In this document: in pieces, positions 51,317-59,296 of the stretch
Layout of the letters: each line of letters opens with the position of its first letter
How positions within the stretch are numbered: the stretch's first letter is position 1
NCBI RefSeq assembly: GCF_004764705.1
Contig: NZ_SHLX01000016.1
Coordinates: 62,001 to 126,000, forward strand
Length of the DNA: 64,000 nt
Reading direction: 5' to 3'
DNA from: Paenibacillus cymbidii
GTDB taxonomy: Bacteria > Bacillota > Bacilli > Paenibacillales > NBRC-103111
Position numbers and translations under genes: made by a program
Notes under the pieces: model-generated
What the model saw: only the letters and a program-made list of their open reading frames with translations
Databases searched by the model: none
Told to the model about the DNA's origin: nothing

Positions 51317-52033
51317 ATGGATTACAAGGAGAAGGGTTATGAGCAAACCGGCGTCGCCATGACGTGCCGGTCGTTTGAAGAGTATGTCGCCATGTTTGCG
51401 CTGGACGAAGCGGATTTGCAGGGACCGCTGCTGGACGTGGCCGGCGGCGCGTCGTCGTTCGTGGCGACGGCGCGGCAGCGGGGAGTGGCGGCGTTTGCGG
51501 CCGACCCGTTGTATGCGATGGCGGCGGCCGACATCGAAGCGTACGGCACGGAGGAAATTGCCGTTTCGACGGCGAAGCTTGCGGCGATCCGCGAGCGGTT
51601 CGACTGGAGCTATTACGGCAGCCTGGAGCGGCACGAGGCGAACCGGAGACAGTCGCTGCGGCTGTTCTGCGACGATTACCGGTCGCCGGACGCGAGAGCG
51701 GCGTACGTTCCGGCGTCGCTGCCGCACTTGCCGTTTGCGGACGGCACGTTCGCGATGGTGACATGCAGCCACTTCCTGTTCCTGTATGCCGACCAGTTCG
51801 ACGATGCCTTTCACCGTGCAGCGTTGGCCGAGTTGATGCGCGTATGCAAGCCCGGCGGCGAAGTGCGGGTGTATCCGCTTCGCAGCTTGCGCTGGATGCC
51901 TTATGCCGGCATGGATGAGCTGTTGGCATTCGTTCGCGGCTCGGGAGCGGACGTGCGGCTGCCGGCTTCCCGGCTGCCGTTCATTCCCGGCTCGTCCGAG
52001 CTGCTGGCGATTCGCCCGTTCGGCGAAAAATAA
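51317..52033 (+). CDS. SAM-dependent methyltransferase-like protein
   Basis: A 238-residue Rossmann-like protein. The presumed SAM motif is LLDVAGGASSFVATARQRG, with an acidic strand (AAFAADPLYAM) and the later MVTCSHFLFLYADQ and LMRVCKPGGEVRVYPL elements of class I methyltransferases. The motif reads DVAGGASS, close to the canonical DxGxGxG. Its start ATG 51317 follows AGAGGAGAG. It is monocistronic and ends just before the cold-shock gene's promoter. Substrate unknown. Confidence 0.85.
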   Translation: MDYKEKGYEQTGVAMTCRSFEEYVAMFALDEADLQGPLLDVAGGASSFVATARQRGVAAFAADPLYAMAAADIEAYGTEEIAVSTAKLAAIRERFDWSYYGSLERHEANRRQSLRLFCDDYRSPDARAAYVPASLPHLPFADGTFAMVTCSHFLFLYADQFDDAFHRAALAELMRVCKPGGEVRVYPLRSLRWMPYAGMDELLAFVRGSGADVRLPASRLPFIPGSSELLAIRPFGEK

Positions 52034-52064
52034 AACGTTTGTTGCGTTTCGGCACGTTTAAGTC

Positions 52065-52094
52065 TTGATTCGCATAAATGAATAGTGGTATTAT
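52065..52094 (+). promoter_or_regulatory. Promoter and leader of the cold-shock gene
   Basis: TTGATT (52065-52070), an 18-base spacer and TATTAT (52089-52094), with TGG just before the -10 (extended -10). The leader of about 70 bases contains the perfect palindrome CTTTCGATCGAAAG (52133-52146), as is common in cold-shock mRNA leaders. Confidence 0.65.
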
Positions 52095-52165
52095 GTTGTT
52101 ACTCGTCACCTTGATGACGCTTACGATGAAGGCTTTCGATCGAAAGTCAATGGGAGGTTGTCTAC

Positions 52166-52363
52166 TTGAAAGGTAATGTCAAATGGTTCAACGCAGAGAA
52201 AGGCTACGGCTTCATTCGTGTGGAGAACGGAGAAGACGTATTCGTTCACTACTCTGCCATTCAAGGAGAAGGCTTTAAAACGCTTGAAGAAGGTCAAGAA
52301 GTGGAATTCGACGTGACGCAAGGCAACCGCGGTCCACAAGCTGCCAATGTTACCAAACTGTAA
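52166..52363 (+). CDS. Cold shock protein (CspA/CspB family)
   Basis: A 65-residue OB-fold protein with RNP1-like KGYGFI and RNP2-like VFVHY motifs, full length for the family. It binds single-stranded RNA and DNA as an RNA chaperone. The start is TTG 52166, with GGGAGG upstream; a TTG start is unusual for an abundant protein but no ATG is available. Its own promoter and a terminator bracket it. Confidence 0.96.
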   Translation: MKGNVKWFNAEKGYGFIRVENGEDVFVHYSAIQGEGFKTLEEGQEVEFDVTQGNRGPQAANVTKL

Positions 52364-52399
52364 TCTTTCGATTCATTGATAAACACGAATGTAAGACTG

Positions 52400-52447
52400 C
52401 GGGACGAGAACGGCGCAAGCCGGATTCGTCCCGTTTCTATTTTTTTG
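52400..52447 (+). terminator. Terminator of the cold-shock gene
   Basis: Arms CGGGACGA and TCGTCCCG, an inner CGGC/GCCG pairing, and a downstream T run (TATTTTTTT). Confidence 0.85.
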
Positions 52448-52895
52448 CGGGGAGATTGATCCTGCCGCATCGGCGGATGCAGTAGTAGCGTCGTGTCGCC
52501 AGTCACCACGCACCGTGCCGAGTCGCCCCAACCTCTTAATGCAAAAATGCGCTTAAATAGCCGCATTTTCGTTCCTTCCGCATGTTTAAATGTATTTATG
52601 CAATAAACGCGTAAGGGAATTCACAAATATGGTCTGGATTTGGAGAGTTTAATGCATTTTTACACTTAAGCAAGCGCATATGCTCGTTTCAGAGATTTTT
52701 AAGCGCAAAATTGCACTTAGGCCCCTGTCAGAGCAATAACGAAGAGTGGTTTTGTTGCAGGAGAGGAGCGTCCGCGTCGTGTTGGGCTCAGTCGGCGAAA
52801 GAAGGCTGAAATCAGCCTTGTAGCCGCCCAATGGCAAGCGGCGGACGAAATAAGGCTGAGCCCAGCCTTACACAGCGAGCGGCCCCCGTGCCGCG
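52448..52895. repeat. Gene-free gap with short degenerate repeats and two paired palindromes
   Basis: No gene seen in this stretch. Three related 17-base strings occur: TGCAAAAATGCGCTTAA (52540), TGCATTTTTACACTTAA (52653) and CGCAAAATTGCACTTAG (52704). AAAATGCG/CGCATTTT forms a stem-loop at 52544-52569. Nearer the GerT-like gene are two similar palindromes: AAGGCTGA/TCAGCCTT (52802-52819) and AAGGCTG/CAGCCTT (52852-52869). Confidence 0.6.
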
Positions 52896-53363
52896 TCAAT
52901 ACGTAATGAACAATTCCCTCTCCTTGCGCTTTTTTTTCTGCTTGAAAAGGAAAAGCTCCAACTGGTCGCCGACGATTTCCGCCCGGCTGCGGCTCGCATC
53001 GACTAACGCCGGCAGCTTCATCCGCTCGGGCTTGCGGCCGGGCAGCTCCAGCCTCACCACGTCTGCGGCCAGAAACAGCCGGATTTCCTCGCGCTTCGTT
53101 TGCTTGGGCAGCTTCCATTTGACGATGATGTACCGCGATGTTTCGAACATCTCTTTATGCAGCTTCTCTCCAGATTCATCGCCTAGATCGGAAACGGTCG
53201 CCATCGTCCGTTTGACGGCGCCGCGCACCAGCGATTGCACCCAATCGCCTCCCGGCAGCCGATCGATACCGGCTTGCATTGCGGCCATATCGCGGCGCAA
53301 ATTCGTTTCGAACGATTTCCAATCGAATTCCCCCGGACCTTGCTCTCCCCATCTCGCCATCAT
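52896..53363 (-). CDS. Alpha-crystallin-like spore protein (GerT-like)
   Basis: A 155-residue protein. The C-terminal half resembles the Hsp20/alpha-crystallin fold (VKWKLPKQTKREEIRLFLAADVVRLEL; ending KKRKERELFITY), an arrangement seen in the Bacillus spore-coat protein GerT. The N-terminal half is helical. ATG 53363 follows GGAGGTGA. It is divergent from gerP and shares a region with sigma-K-like -10 elements on both strands, which favours a spore-coat role. Homology is weak by eye, so the GerT label is tentative. Confidence 0.65.
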   Translation of the reverse strand: MMARWGEQGPGEFDWKSFETNLRRDMAAMQAGIDRLPGGDWVQSLVRGAVKRTMATVSDLGDESGEKLHKEMFETSRYIIVKWKLPKQTKREEIRLFLAADVVRLELPGRKPERMKLPALVDASRSRAEIVGDQLELFLFKQKKKRKERELFITY

Positions 53364-53429
53364 CCGCTCACCTCCGTACAAGCCGGCGCAAGTCCATTCC
53401 GCCCGTATCCTACACGCCGTTATGCCTCA

Positions 53430-53438
53430 CTATATGCA
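53430..53438 (-). promoter_or_regulatory. Sigma-K-like -10 for the GerT-like gene
   Basis: Minus-strand CATATAGTG has one mismatch to CATAnnnTA and an AC about 17 bases upstream, the sigma-K pattern. It lies 67 bases before the GerT-like start. Confidence 0.4.
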
Positions 53439-53477
53439 AGGCATCCGCGAAGTGTTTGCCGCCGGCGATTGTGAAGA

Positions 53478-53504
53478 ACATCTGGGCGCGGCCGTCATAC
53501 ACTA
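53478..53504 (+). promoter_or_regulatory. Sigma-K-like promoter of gerP
   Basis: CATACACTA at 53496-53504 matches the sigma-K -10 (CATAnnnTA) perfectly, and AC at 53478-53479 is 16 bases upstream, as the -35 requires. It lies 32 bases before the gerPA start. In Bacillus, gerP is transcribed from a sigma-K promoter in the mother cell. Confidence 0.6.
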
Positions 53505-53536
53505 TCGTAATGACAATGCGGTAAAGGGTGTTCGCG

Positions 53537-53764
53537 ATGCCTTCCATAGTAGGCAATATCAAAATCGTCAGCGTCAGCTCCAGCTCCGTCGTCATCCTCG
53601 GCGATTGTCTCATCATCAACCCGATCAGCACGTCCAAATCGTATGCCGGCTCCGGTTCGTTCAATACGGGCGACTTGCCGAATACGAACAATTTGATCAG
53701 CAGCACGAACACGAACGATCCCGACCAGATCGACAGCGCCGCCAAAGGGGAGAACGAAGCGTGA
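53537..53764 (+). CDS. gerPA: Spore germination protein GerPA (GerPA/GerPF family)
   Basis: A 75-residue protein matching the GerPA/GerPF family: MPSIVGNIKIVSVSSSSVV start, then SKSYAGSGSFNTGD and TNNLISSTNTNDPD. GerP proteins are assembled into the inner spore coat by the mother cell and let germinants pass to the inner membrane receptors. ATG 53537 follows AAAGGGTG. The stop overlaps the GTG of gerPB by GTGA. As the first gene of the operon it is called gerPA, but PA and PF are alike; no second copy is present at the end of the operon. Confidence 0.9.
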   Translation: MPSIVGNIKIVSVSSSSVVILGDCLIINPISTSKSYAGSGSFNTGDLPNTNNLISSTNTNDPDQIDSAAKGENEA

Positions 53765-53964
53765 CCATCACGGTACATCAGAGCATCGCCATCGGCCAGT
53801 TCCGCGTCGATTCGGTATCCGATGCCTCGGTGCTGATTATCGGTACGGCCGGCACGATCAGCTCGCTCGCCAACAGCTACAATTCCGGCGCCTTCCCGGA
53901 GGGCAAGGGGGAGGTAGGCCAGAAAATATCGCCGTTCGTCGTGCCGCTGCCGGCGACTTCCTAG
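53761..53964 (+). CDS. gerPB: Spore germination protein GerPB
   Basis: A 67-residue protein with the GerPB core HQSIAIGQFRVDSVSDASVL, then GTAGTISSLANSYNSGAF, close to the Bacillus protein. It begins at a GTG overlapping the gerPA stop; AAAGGGGAG is nine bases upstream. It is part of the coat-permeability operon. Confidence 0.9.
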   Translation: MTITVHQSIAIGQFRVDSVSDASVLIIGTAGTISSLANSYNSGAFPEGKGEVGQKISPFVVPLPATS

Positions 53965-54031
53965 CCCAAGGCCGCCGCTGGCATGAACGCGCGGAAGCCG
54001 GACATAGGATAAGGCAAGGGGGTGCGGCACC

Positions 54032-54661
54032 ATGACGGCGGACAGTGCGTGGATCCGATTCGTCGAGCAGTTGAACGTTCATTTATGCTGGCAAAACAAC
54101 AAGCTGCTCGAGCTCGAGCAGCTGCTTCGCGGCATCGAACGCGACGTGCAGGCGCTGAAGGATCAGCCAAAAACGCGCATCGACAAAATCGAGTATTCGT
54201 TCGACCAGTTGAAAGTCGAGAAGCTGGAAGGAACGCTGACCATCGGCATGGCGCCGGGGACGGGCAATATCGAGGATTTGGCGGTGAACGGCGAATCGCG
54301 AGCGAATGCGGGCGAGACGGCGGCGGCAGACCCGGCTGTTGCGGAAGCAAACCGGCAAATCGGGCAGTACATCGACACGGAGCTGCCGCAGCACATCGAC
54401 CGGCTCACCGGGCAGCTGAAGCGTACGTTCGGCGCAGAGTACCGCAAGCTGGTGATGGACGATATCCGCAAGCAGGTCGACGAACGGATCGATCATTACT
54501 ACAAGCAATTTGGCATCGAAAAAAAAGAAGGCCGTTCGCCCGATACCGTAGCGGGGATAGTCGCCAAAGTCAAACGCGATATCGAAACCGCACTGGCCAA
54601 TCACTTTAAAGAGGCGAAGGCGGCGGAAACGAACGAAAACTCCGGGGAGGATGAAGCATGA
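54032..54661 (+). CDS. gerPC: Spore germination protein GerPC
   Basis: A 209-residue protein, the largest of the gerP set. The conserved central part is KIEYSFDQLKVEKLEGTL (residues about 51-68). The N-terminal segment is helical with a coiled-coil look, and the C-terminal region is helical and highly charged. AAGGGGG precedes ATG 54032. Its stop overlaps gerPD by ATGA. It is a coat protein required for normal germinant access in Bacillus relatives. Confidence 0.9.
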   Translation: MTADSAWIRFVEQLNVHLCWQNNKLLELEQLLRGIERDVQALKDQPKTRIDKIEYSFDQLKVEKLEGTLTIGMAPGTGNIEDLAVNGESRANAGETAAADPAVAEANRQIGQYIDTELPQHIDRLTGQLKRTFGAEYRKLVMDDIRKQVDERIDHYYKQFGIEKKEGRSPDTVAGIVAKVKRDIETALANHFKEAKAAETNENSGEDEA

Positions 54662-54843
54662 TTTTGAACGTGGTAAACAAGGAAGTGTGCGTCGGCGCGA
54701 TCAAAGTGATTGGCGTCGCAAGTTCGTCTGTTTTTTTGATCGGGGATGTTCATATCGTTCAGTTGTCGTCGATTTCCGACACGCCGCCGGAGTCGCTGAC
54801 CGGACCGCTGGTGCCGTTTGCGCCGACGGGAGAAACGGTATGA
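54658..54843 (+). CDS. gerPD: Spore germination protein GerPD
   Basis: A 61-residue protein starting MILNVVNKEVCVGAIKVIGV and continuing SSSVFLIGDV and SDTPPESLTGPLVPF, the GerPD pattern. Overlaps both neighbours by four bases (ATGA), so the operon is strongly coupled. Confidence 0.92.
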   Translation: MILNVVNKEVCVGAIKVIGVASSSVFLIGDVHIVQLSSISDTPPESLTGPLVPFAPTGETV

Positions 54844-55271
54844 CGGAATCCGGGCGAAACATCGTCGCGGCGGGAGATCCGCCCGGATTCGAGCGGGACG
54901 TCGCGGTCGGCTGCGTCAAAATCATCAGCATCGATTCGGGCTCCACGGCGCTGATCGGCGACAATGCGGTTACGGAGCTGCGCTCGAAGGCAATTGCGGT
55001 GAAGCGGACGGTTCCGCTGCTGGAAGGCAAAGAGTACGATTTCGCCGACTATTCGCTGTTTAGCCGGCCGCTGCCGAAGCCGCCGGAAGTGACGCCGGCC
55101 GCCATGAGCGTCGCTTATGAGGCGACGCCGCGGATCGGGTTCGTCGATGTGATCGGAATTTCGGCATCGACCGTATTCCAGATCGGGCATTCGATCGCGA
55201 TCGATGCCGAATCGCGAACGAAACAAATCCGCGAAGTCGCGTTTGTGCGGCGGCCGTTGCCGGGCGGTTAG
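54840..55271 (+). CDS. gerPE: Spore germination protein GerPE
   Basis: A 143-residue protein with two GerPE-like half-repeats: VGCVKIISIDSGSTALIGDN near the N-terminus and FVDVIGISASTVFQIGHS near the C-terminus. It ends the visible gerP operon; the GerPF gene expected next in Bacillus is not here. The start ATG 54840 overlaps the gerPD stop. The next gene has its own promoter. Confidence 0.88.
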   Translation: MTESGRNIVAAGDPPGFERDVAVGCVKIISIDSGSTALIGDNAVTELRSKAIAVKRTVPLLEGKEYDFADYSLFSRPLPKPPEVTPAAMSVAYEATPRIGFVDVIGISASTVFQIGHSIAIDAESRTKQIREVAFVRRPLPGG

Positions 55272-55299
55272 GGGCAGGCGGTTGTCAAGAAACATTCGC

Positions 55300-55328
55300 T
55301 TACCAACGACGGGACCTCTTGCTATAAT
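55300..55328 (+). promoter_or_regulatory. Promoter of the response-regulator gene
   Basis: TTACCA (55300-55305), a 17-base spacer and TATAAT (55323-55328), preceded by TGC (extended -10). A start of transcription near 55335 would fit a translation start at TTG 55367 better than at GTG 55346. Confidence 0.7.
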
Positions 55329-55366
55329 GGGAGCAGTAAGCATGCGTGAGCGGGGGTAACGGAGCA

Positions 55367-56107
55367 TTGAACGAACGCAATCAGGGCACGACGATCTTGC
55401 TGGCGGAATCCGGTTCCGCCGTTCGCGACGCGATAGCGCCGCATCTGGACAAGCACCGCTTTCAGCTGGCGCTTGCTGCGAACGGCCAGGAAGCGCTGCG
55501 GCTGTACGAAGAGGTTTTGCCCGAACTGGTGCTGCTGGACAGCGGCTTGATGCTGCCGGACGGCCTTGGCGTTTGCGAGCGGCTGCGGTCGTATTCGAAT
55601 GTGCCGATCGTGATGTTCGGCGAAGGCGTCGATCCGGAGACGGTCGTTCGCTGCTTCGAGCTGGGCGCCGACGACTTCGTCCCGGTGCCGTTCGAACCGG
55701 CGGTGCTGCTGGCCCGCCTTGCGGCGCTGCTGCGGCGGGCGCCGATTTATCGCCGGTCGCGAGTCGACGAGACGGCCGCCGTACGCGAAGCGGCCAAGCT
55801 GACGTTCGGCAACCTGGCGATCGACGTCGGCAATTACGAAGTGACAATCGGCGGCGAAAATATTACGTTTTCGGCCAAAGAGATGCAGCTGCTTATTTTT
55901 TTGGCGCAAAATCCGGATCACATTTTCACATTGGAAGATTTGTATACAAAGGTTTGGGGCGCGGAAAGCAACGGCGATTTGCGCACCGTTATGGTGCATT
56001 TGAGCAACATCCGCAAAAAAATCGAACCGAATCCGGTCAAACCGCGCTGGATCCACAATGTTCGCGGGTTCGGCTACAAGTTTTCCAGCCGGCACACCCC
56101 TACCTGA
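55367..56107 (+). CDS. Atypical OmpR-family response regulator
   Basis: A 246-residue protein. The N-terminal receiver-like domain (about residues 5-120) keeps a candidate phospho-Asp in LVLLDSGLMLPDG, but the acidic pair is replaced (ILLAESGS), the Thr/Ser switch is FGEG, and the conserved Lys is missing (FVPVPFEP). The C-terminal OmpR winged helix (about 145-245) is intact: FSAKEMQLLIFLAQNPDHIFT, DLRTVMVHLSNIRKKIE and WIHNVRGFGYKF. No kinase gene is adjacent. It is probably a phosphorylation-independent regulator. TTG 55367 is used because GGGGGT is nine bases upstream; GTG 55346 is possible. Confidence 0.87.
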   Translation: MNERNQGTTILLAESGSAVRDAIAPHLDKHRFQLALAANGQEALRLYEEVLPELVLLDSGLMLPDGLGVCERLRSYSNVPIVMFGEGVDPETVVRCFELGADDFVPVPFEPAVLLARLAALLRRAPIYRRSRVDETAAVREAAKLTFGNLAIDVGNYEVTIGGENITFSAKEMQLLIFLAQNPDHIFTLEDLYTKVWGAESNGDLRTVMVHLSNIRKKIEPNPVKPRWIHNVRGFGYKFSSRHTPT

Positions 56108-56133
56108 ACCGGGATTCCAACCCGTCTGGCGGT

Positions 56134-57336
56134 TCACCCTTCGTGCTTGCGCCCGTAATTGGCGATAGCCTTCCACACGAACACCACGCACACAACCGCG
56201 GCGATAGTAGCCGAACAGCGGTAAAGCACATGCCCGCCCCACTCGTCGAAGACTCGTCCCCCGACAATGCCCCCGATCAGCCCCGGCAAGCCGCTCCAGG
56301 CGATGGCGAATACCGCCTGGCCGGTGGCGCGGAATCGATCCGGCACCAACTGCTGCATATAGCGCAGCGCTGTAAAAAAGAAGATGCCGAACGACAAGCT
56401 GTTCAGCATTTGTACGGCGACGATCCAGGCCGGATCGTTTACGAAGCCCATCAGCCCGAAGCGCAGCGTATACATCAGCGTCGCCGCAGCAAGCAGCGGC
56501 AGCTCGTGGTATCGGTTGCCGTATTTGGCCAGCAGCAGGAACACGGGAATTTCGCAAATGGCCGACACGGTCCACGTGTAGCCGATGATTGACGGATCTG
56601 CGCCAAGCTGGGCAAGGTGCAGCGACAGGAAGCCGTCGTTCGCCCGGCTGGCCGTGGCGATGCCAAACACGAGCAGCAGGAACATGAGCGCCTTGCGCGC
56701 CAGCAGTACATTGCCGAGACCGGAAAACGACACCTTCTTCAGGCTGCCCTGCCGTTCGGCAAGCAGGAACGCCAGCGCCAGCGAACAGCCGAGGGCAACG
56801 AGGATCACAATCGGAATGAGCCCGATGCCGAATCGCTCCAGCAGCAAGCCGACCACAAGCGCCGAAAGCGCGAAGCCGAGCGATCCCATCAGCCGGTACG
56901 AGGCGTAGTTTTGGCCGCTTGCTTTGGTAGCCAGCAGCAGTTGGCTGTCGTTCAAGCCGCTCATCGGCGTCTGGAAAAAGTAAAACACCGCCATCAGCGC
57001 CAGCGCCAGCGGAAACGAGTCCGTCTGCAGCAGCAGCGCCATCAGCACGAATTGACCGATCAGGACGGCGATAATCGTTTTTTTGAGCGTTTGCCACTTG
57101 TCGCTGACGATCGCCCATATCAGGTTGGCGGCGATGCCGATGCCGGGCCCGACCGAAAACAACACGCCGATCTGCAGCTTCGTAAAACCCAGCGAGTCGA
57201 AATAGCCGGGGAAAAACGAAGTAAGCACAGCCAGCGAAAAATAGATCGAAAACGTAAACGACCGCAGCGCGCCGCTGCGCGTACGGCCTTGGTTCGTTTG
57301 CGGCGCTGTCGCTTCCGCGGGTTGTTCGAATGCCAT
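56134..57336 (-). CDS. MFS transporter (PPT/nucleoside permease-like)
   Basis: A 400-residue transporter with 12 predicted helices and a fold resembling the 3-phenylpropionate/LacY-like group (FFPGYFDSLGFTKLQIGVLF in helices 1-2; MLNSLSFGIFFFTALRYMQQLVPDRFRATGQ in the second half). It likely imports or exports a small aromatic or sugar-like compound. Its start ATG 57336 follows GGAAGGTG. It lies 28 bases downstream of the MATE-like gene on the same strand, so the two may be co-transcribed. Confidence 0.85.
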   Translation of the reverse strand: MAFEQPAEATAPQTNQGRTRSGALRSFTFSIYFSLAVLTSFFPGYFDSLGFTKLQIGVLFSVGPGIGIAANLIWAIVSDKWQTLKKTIIAVLIGQFVLMALLLQTDSFPLALALMAVFYFFQTPMSGLNDSQLLLATKASGQNYASYRLMGSLGFALSALVVGLLLERFGIGLIPIVILVALGCSLALAFLLAERQGSLKKVSFSGLGNVLLARKALMFLLLVFGIATASRANDGFLSLHLAQLGADPSIIGYTWTVSAICEIPVFLLLAKYGNRYHELPLLAAATLMYTLRFGLMGFVNDPAWIVAVQMLNSLSFGIFFFTALRYMQQLVPDRFRATGQAVFAIAWSGLPGLIGGIVGGRVFDEWGGHVLYRCSATIAAVVCVVFVWKAIANYGRKHEG

Positions 57337-57364
57337 GCCAACACCTTCCGCCATTCTGGTTGAT

Positions 57365-58720
57365 TTAACGACCGGCCTGACCGGCCGGCCGCATCGGCTG
57401 CTGCGCCGTCAGCCGCAGCACGACAAGCACGAGCGCCAGCTCGGCGCACAGCCCGAGCGACTGCGCGAGCGCCCCGATAACGCCGTTCCAGCCCGGAGAC
57501 GCCGTGATGCAGGCGATCAGCGTAATTAAGGTGACGGTAACGTTCGCCGTTTGCGACCACATCATCACCCGCGTTTCGCCGCGCAGCATCAGAATGCCGT
57601 TGCAGAAGTCGAGCCAGGGGAAAACGAGCGTAAGCAGCATCAGCACCCGCATGGCATGAATGCTGGCATGCATGAGCCGTTCGTTGACGCCCATGACATG
57701 CTCCATGAACAAGGGGCCGACGGGCGTATAGGCGATAATACCGATCAGAAGCGACGGTATGAAGCCGAGCACCAGGATGAAGCGCAGCACGACGGCGCGG
57801 TCGGCCTTGTAGAAGTTGATGACGATCTGATGCAGGTATGAAAAAAAGCTGATGACCAGCTGCGTCAAATTGGACGCGATGGCAAACGAAGCGATGGCGA
57901 GCTGGATGTCGCTCGTTTTGCCAAGCGCGGAATTGATGGCAGGGCCGGCGAACACGGCGATGACCGACGAATACAGGAGCGGCTTGTAGAAGCCGAAGAC
58001 GTGCCGCTTCCGCGTGACCGGATGGTCTTCGAGCTTCTCCGGCAGCTTCTTCGACAGCGAGTTGCCTTCCAAGAAGCTCACGATCGCTTCGATGATCATG
58101 CCGGTGAGGAAGATGACGGCGCCCACGCTGCCGCTCGTCACCCGGTCCGTCTGCAGAAAAAACTGCGCCACCGCATACATGCCGACCAGCCGGATGCCCA
58201 TGCCGGCCGTCAGCCAGGCGGTCCGTTTGTTATAAATAATAATGCCGTGGTAGAGGCAGCGAATGCCGGAGAACAAGCCGACAAAAATCAGGATCCGGTA
58301 CGCGTCCATCACCATCGGCACGTTCTCCTTCGGCGCGCCGAGCACGTGGGCGAACCATAGCGGGCCGAGCGGCGTATAGCTCAGCAGCAAGCCGATCGCC
58401 ACGATGCTCATGAACACATAGACGGCAATGCTGCTCATCGCGCGGAACGAAACGCGATCGCGCACAAGCGCCGAACATGTTTGCCGCAGCAGCGTCGCCG
58501 GGCGTTCCGTTATGCCCTGCAGGCTCATGGCCAGCGCATAGGTGGAGATCACCAGTTCCGGCTGTGCGGAACGGGCCAGCGTACTGTTGATGATAAGATG
58601 GGAAACGGTCACAAGTGTGGCCGACAAACCGAGCGGAACGAAAAAAACGAACAGCTGGCGCATCCGGACGGCGCGTTCCGGTTGCGCTTTGTGTGCGCTT
58701 AGTGAGGCTTGAATCGACAT
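57365..58720 (-). CDS. MATE/MVF-superfamily membrane transporter
   Basis: A 451-residue integral membrane protein with 12-13 predicted helices in two similar halves (LFVFFVPLGLSATLVTVSH in the first; KPLLYSSVIAVFAGPAINSALG in the second). The layout fits multi-antimicrobial extrusion or polysaccharide flippase-type carriers, but I do not see signature residues that would narrow it. ATG 58720 follows AAGGAGC by eight bases. The MFS gene follows on the same strand after 28 bases. Substrate unknown. Confidence 0.75.
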   Translation of the reverse strand: MSIQASLSAHKAQPERAVRMRQLFVFFVPLGLSATLVTVSHLIINSTLARSAQPELVISTYALAMSLQGITERPATLLRQTCSALVRDRVSFRAMSSIAVYVFMSIVAIGLLLSYTPLGPLWFAHVLGAPKENVPMVMDAYRILIFVGLFSGIRCLYHGIIIYNKRTAWLTAGMGIRLVGMYAVAQFFLQTDRVTSGSVGAVIFLTGMIIEAIVSFLEGNSLSKKLPEKLEDHPVTRKRHVFGFYKPLLYSSVIAVFAGPAINSALGKTSDIQLAIASFAIASNLTQLVISFFSYLHQIVINFYKADRAVVLRFILVLGFIPSLLIGIIAYTPVGPLFMEHVMGVNERLMHASIHAMRVLMLLTLVFPWLDFCNGILMLRGETRVMMWSQTANVTVTLITLIACITASPGWNGVIGALAQSLGLCAELALVLVVLRLTAQQPMRPAGQAGR

Positions 58721-58958
58721 AACCGCGCTCCTTGCTTCATCTGCCTGGACGAATACGATTGCACTAGTATAGCACAAATTGTCCGGAGCCGAGGATGAAA
58801 ATGAGCCGGGAGCGCATGATTCGGTCGACTGGCATGATAGGCGGCAACGTGATAAAGTAGAATGAAGCCATCATTCGTGGAACGAAAGCTTCCATCGTTA
58901 CGGCAAACAACAGCATGAAGCTCTGGATGGGCGACCGCTCGCGGAAGGGAGATGCCGT

Positions 58959-59273
58959 GTGAGGGCGGAATTCATATACGACGAGAGACTGGGCATCCAT
59001 ATTCCCGAGCTTGACCGCGACTGGGAGCAGTACGGCGAAGCCGACCGTTCGGCCATTCTGGAGCGATGGGAGCATATTCGCGGCGCCATTCCCGATCGGA
59101 TCATGCAACTGGAAGCGATCATCATCGCCAAGCAGGCGCAGCTCGACCGGGAGGACGATTTTGCCGCCAGCTGCCGTTTGACGTGGGAAATTGCCGAACA
59201 AGCAAGCATCATCAACGACTTGCACATCTGGTACCGCACGCAGCAGGATTACGGCGTGCGCATGCACATGTAA
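58959..59273 (+). CDS. Unknown small protein upstream of the ytpB cluster
   Basis: A 104-residue soluble, mostly helical protein (HIPELDRDWEQYGEADRSAI, RIMQLEAIIIAKQAQLDRED, WYRTQQDYGVRMHM). GTG 58959 follows GGAAGGGAG. It begins what looks like a four-gene unit: this gene, the next unknown gene (23 bases away), ytpB (overlapping) and pfkA. I do not recognise a family. Confidence 0.72.
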   Translation: MRAEFIYDERLGIHIPELDRDWEQYGEADRSAILERWEHIRGAIPDRIMQLEAIIIAKQAQLDREDDFAASCRLTWEIAEQASIINDLHIWYRTQQDYGVRMHM

Positions 59274-59296
59274 CAAAGGCAAGGGTGGGATAACGC

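Noticed and set aside
55322-57118. 598-codon minus-strand frame overlapping the response regulator
   Set aside because: It mixes out-of-frame exporter text with antisense of the response regulator; no domain and no start site.
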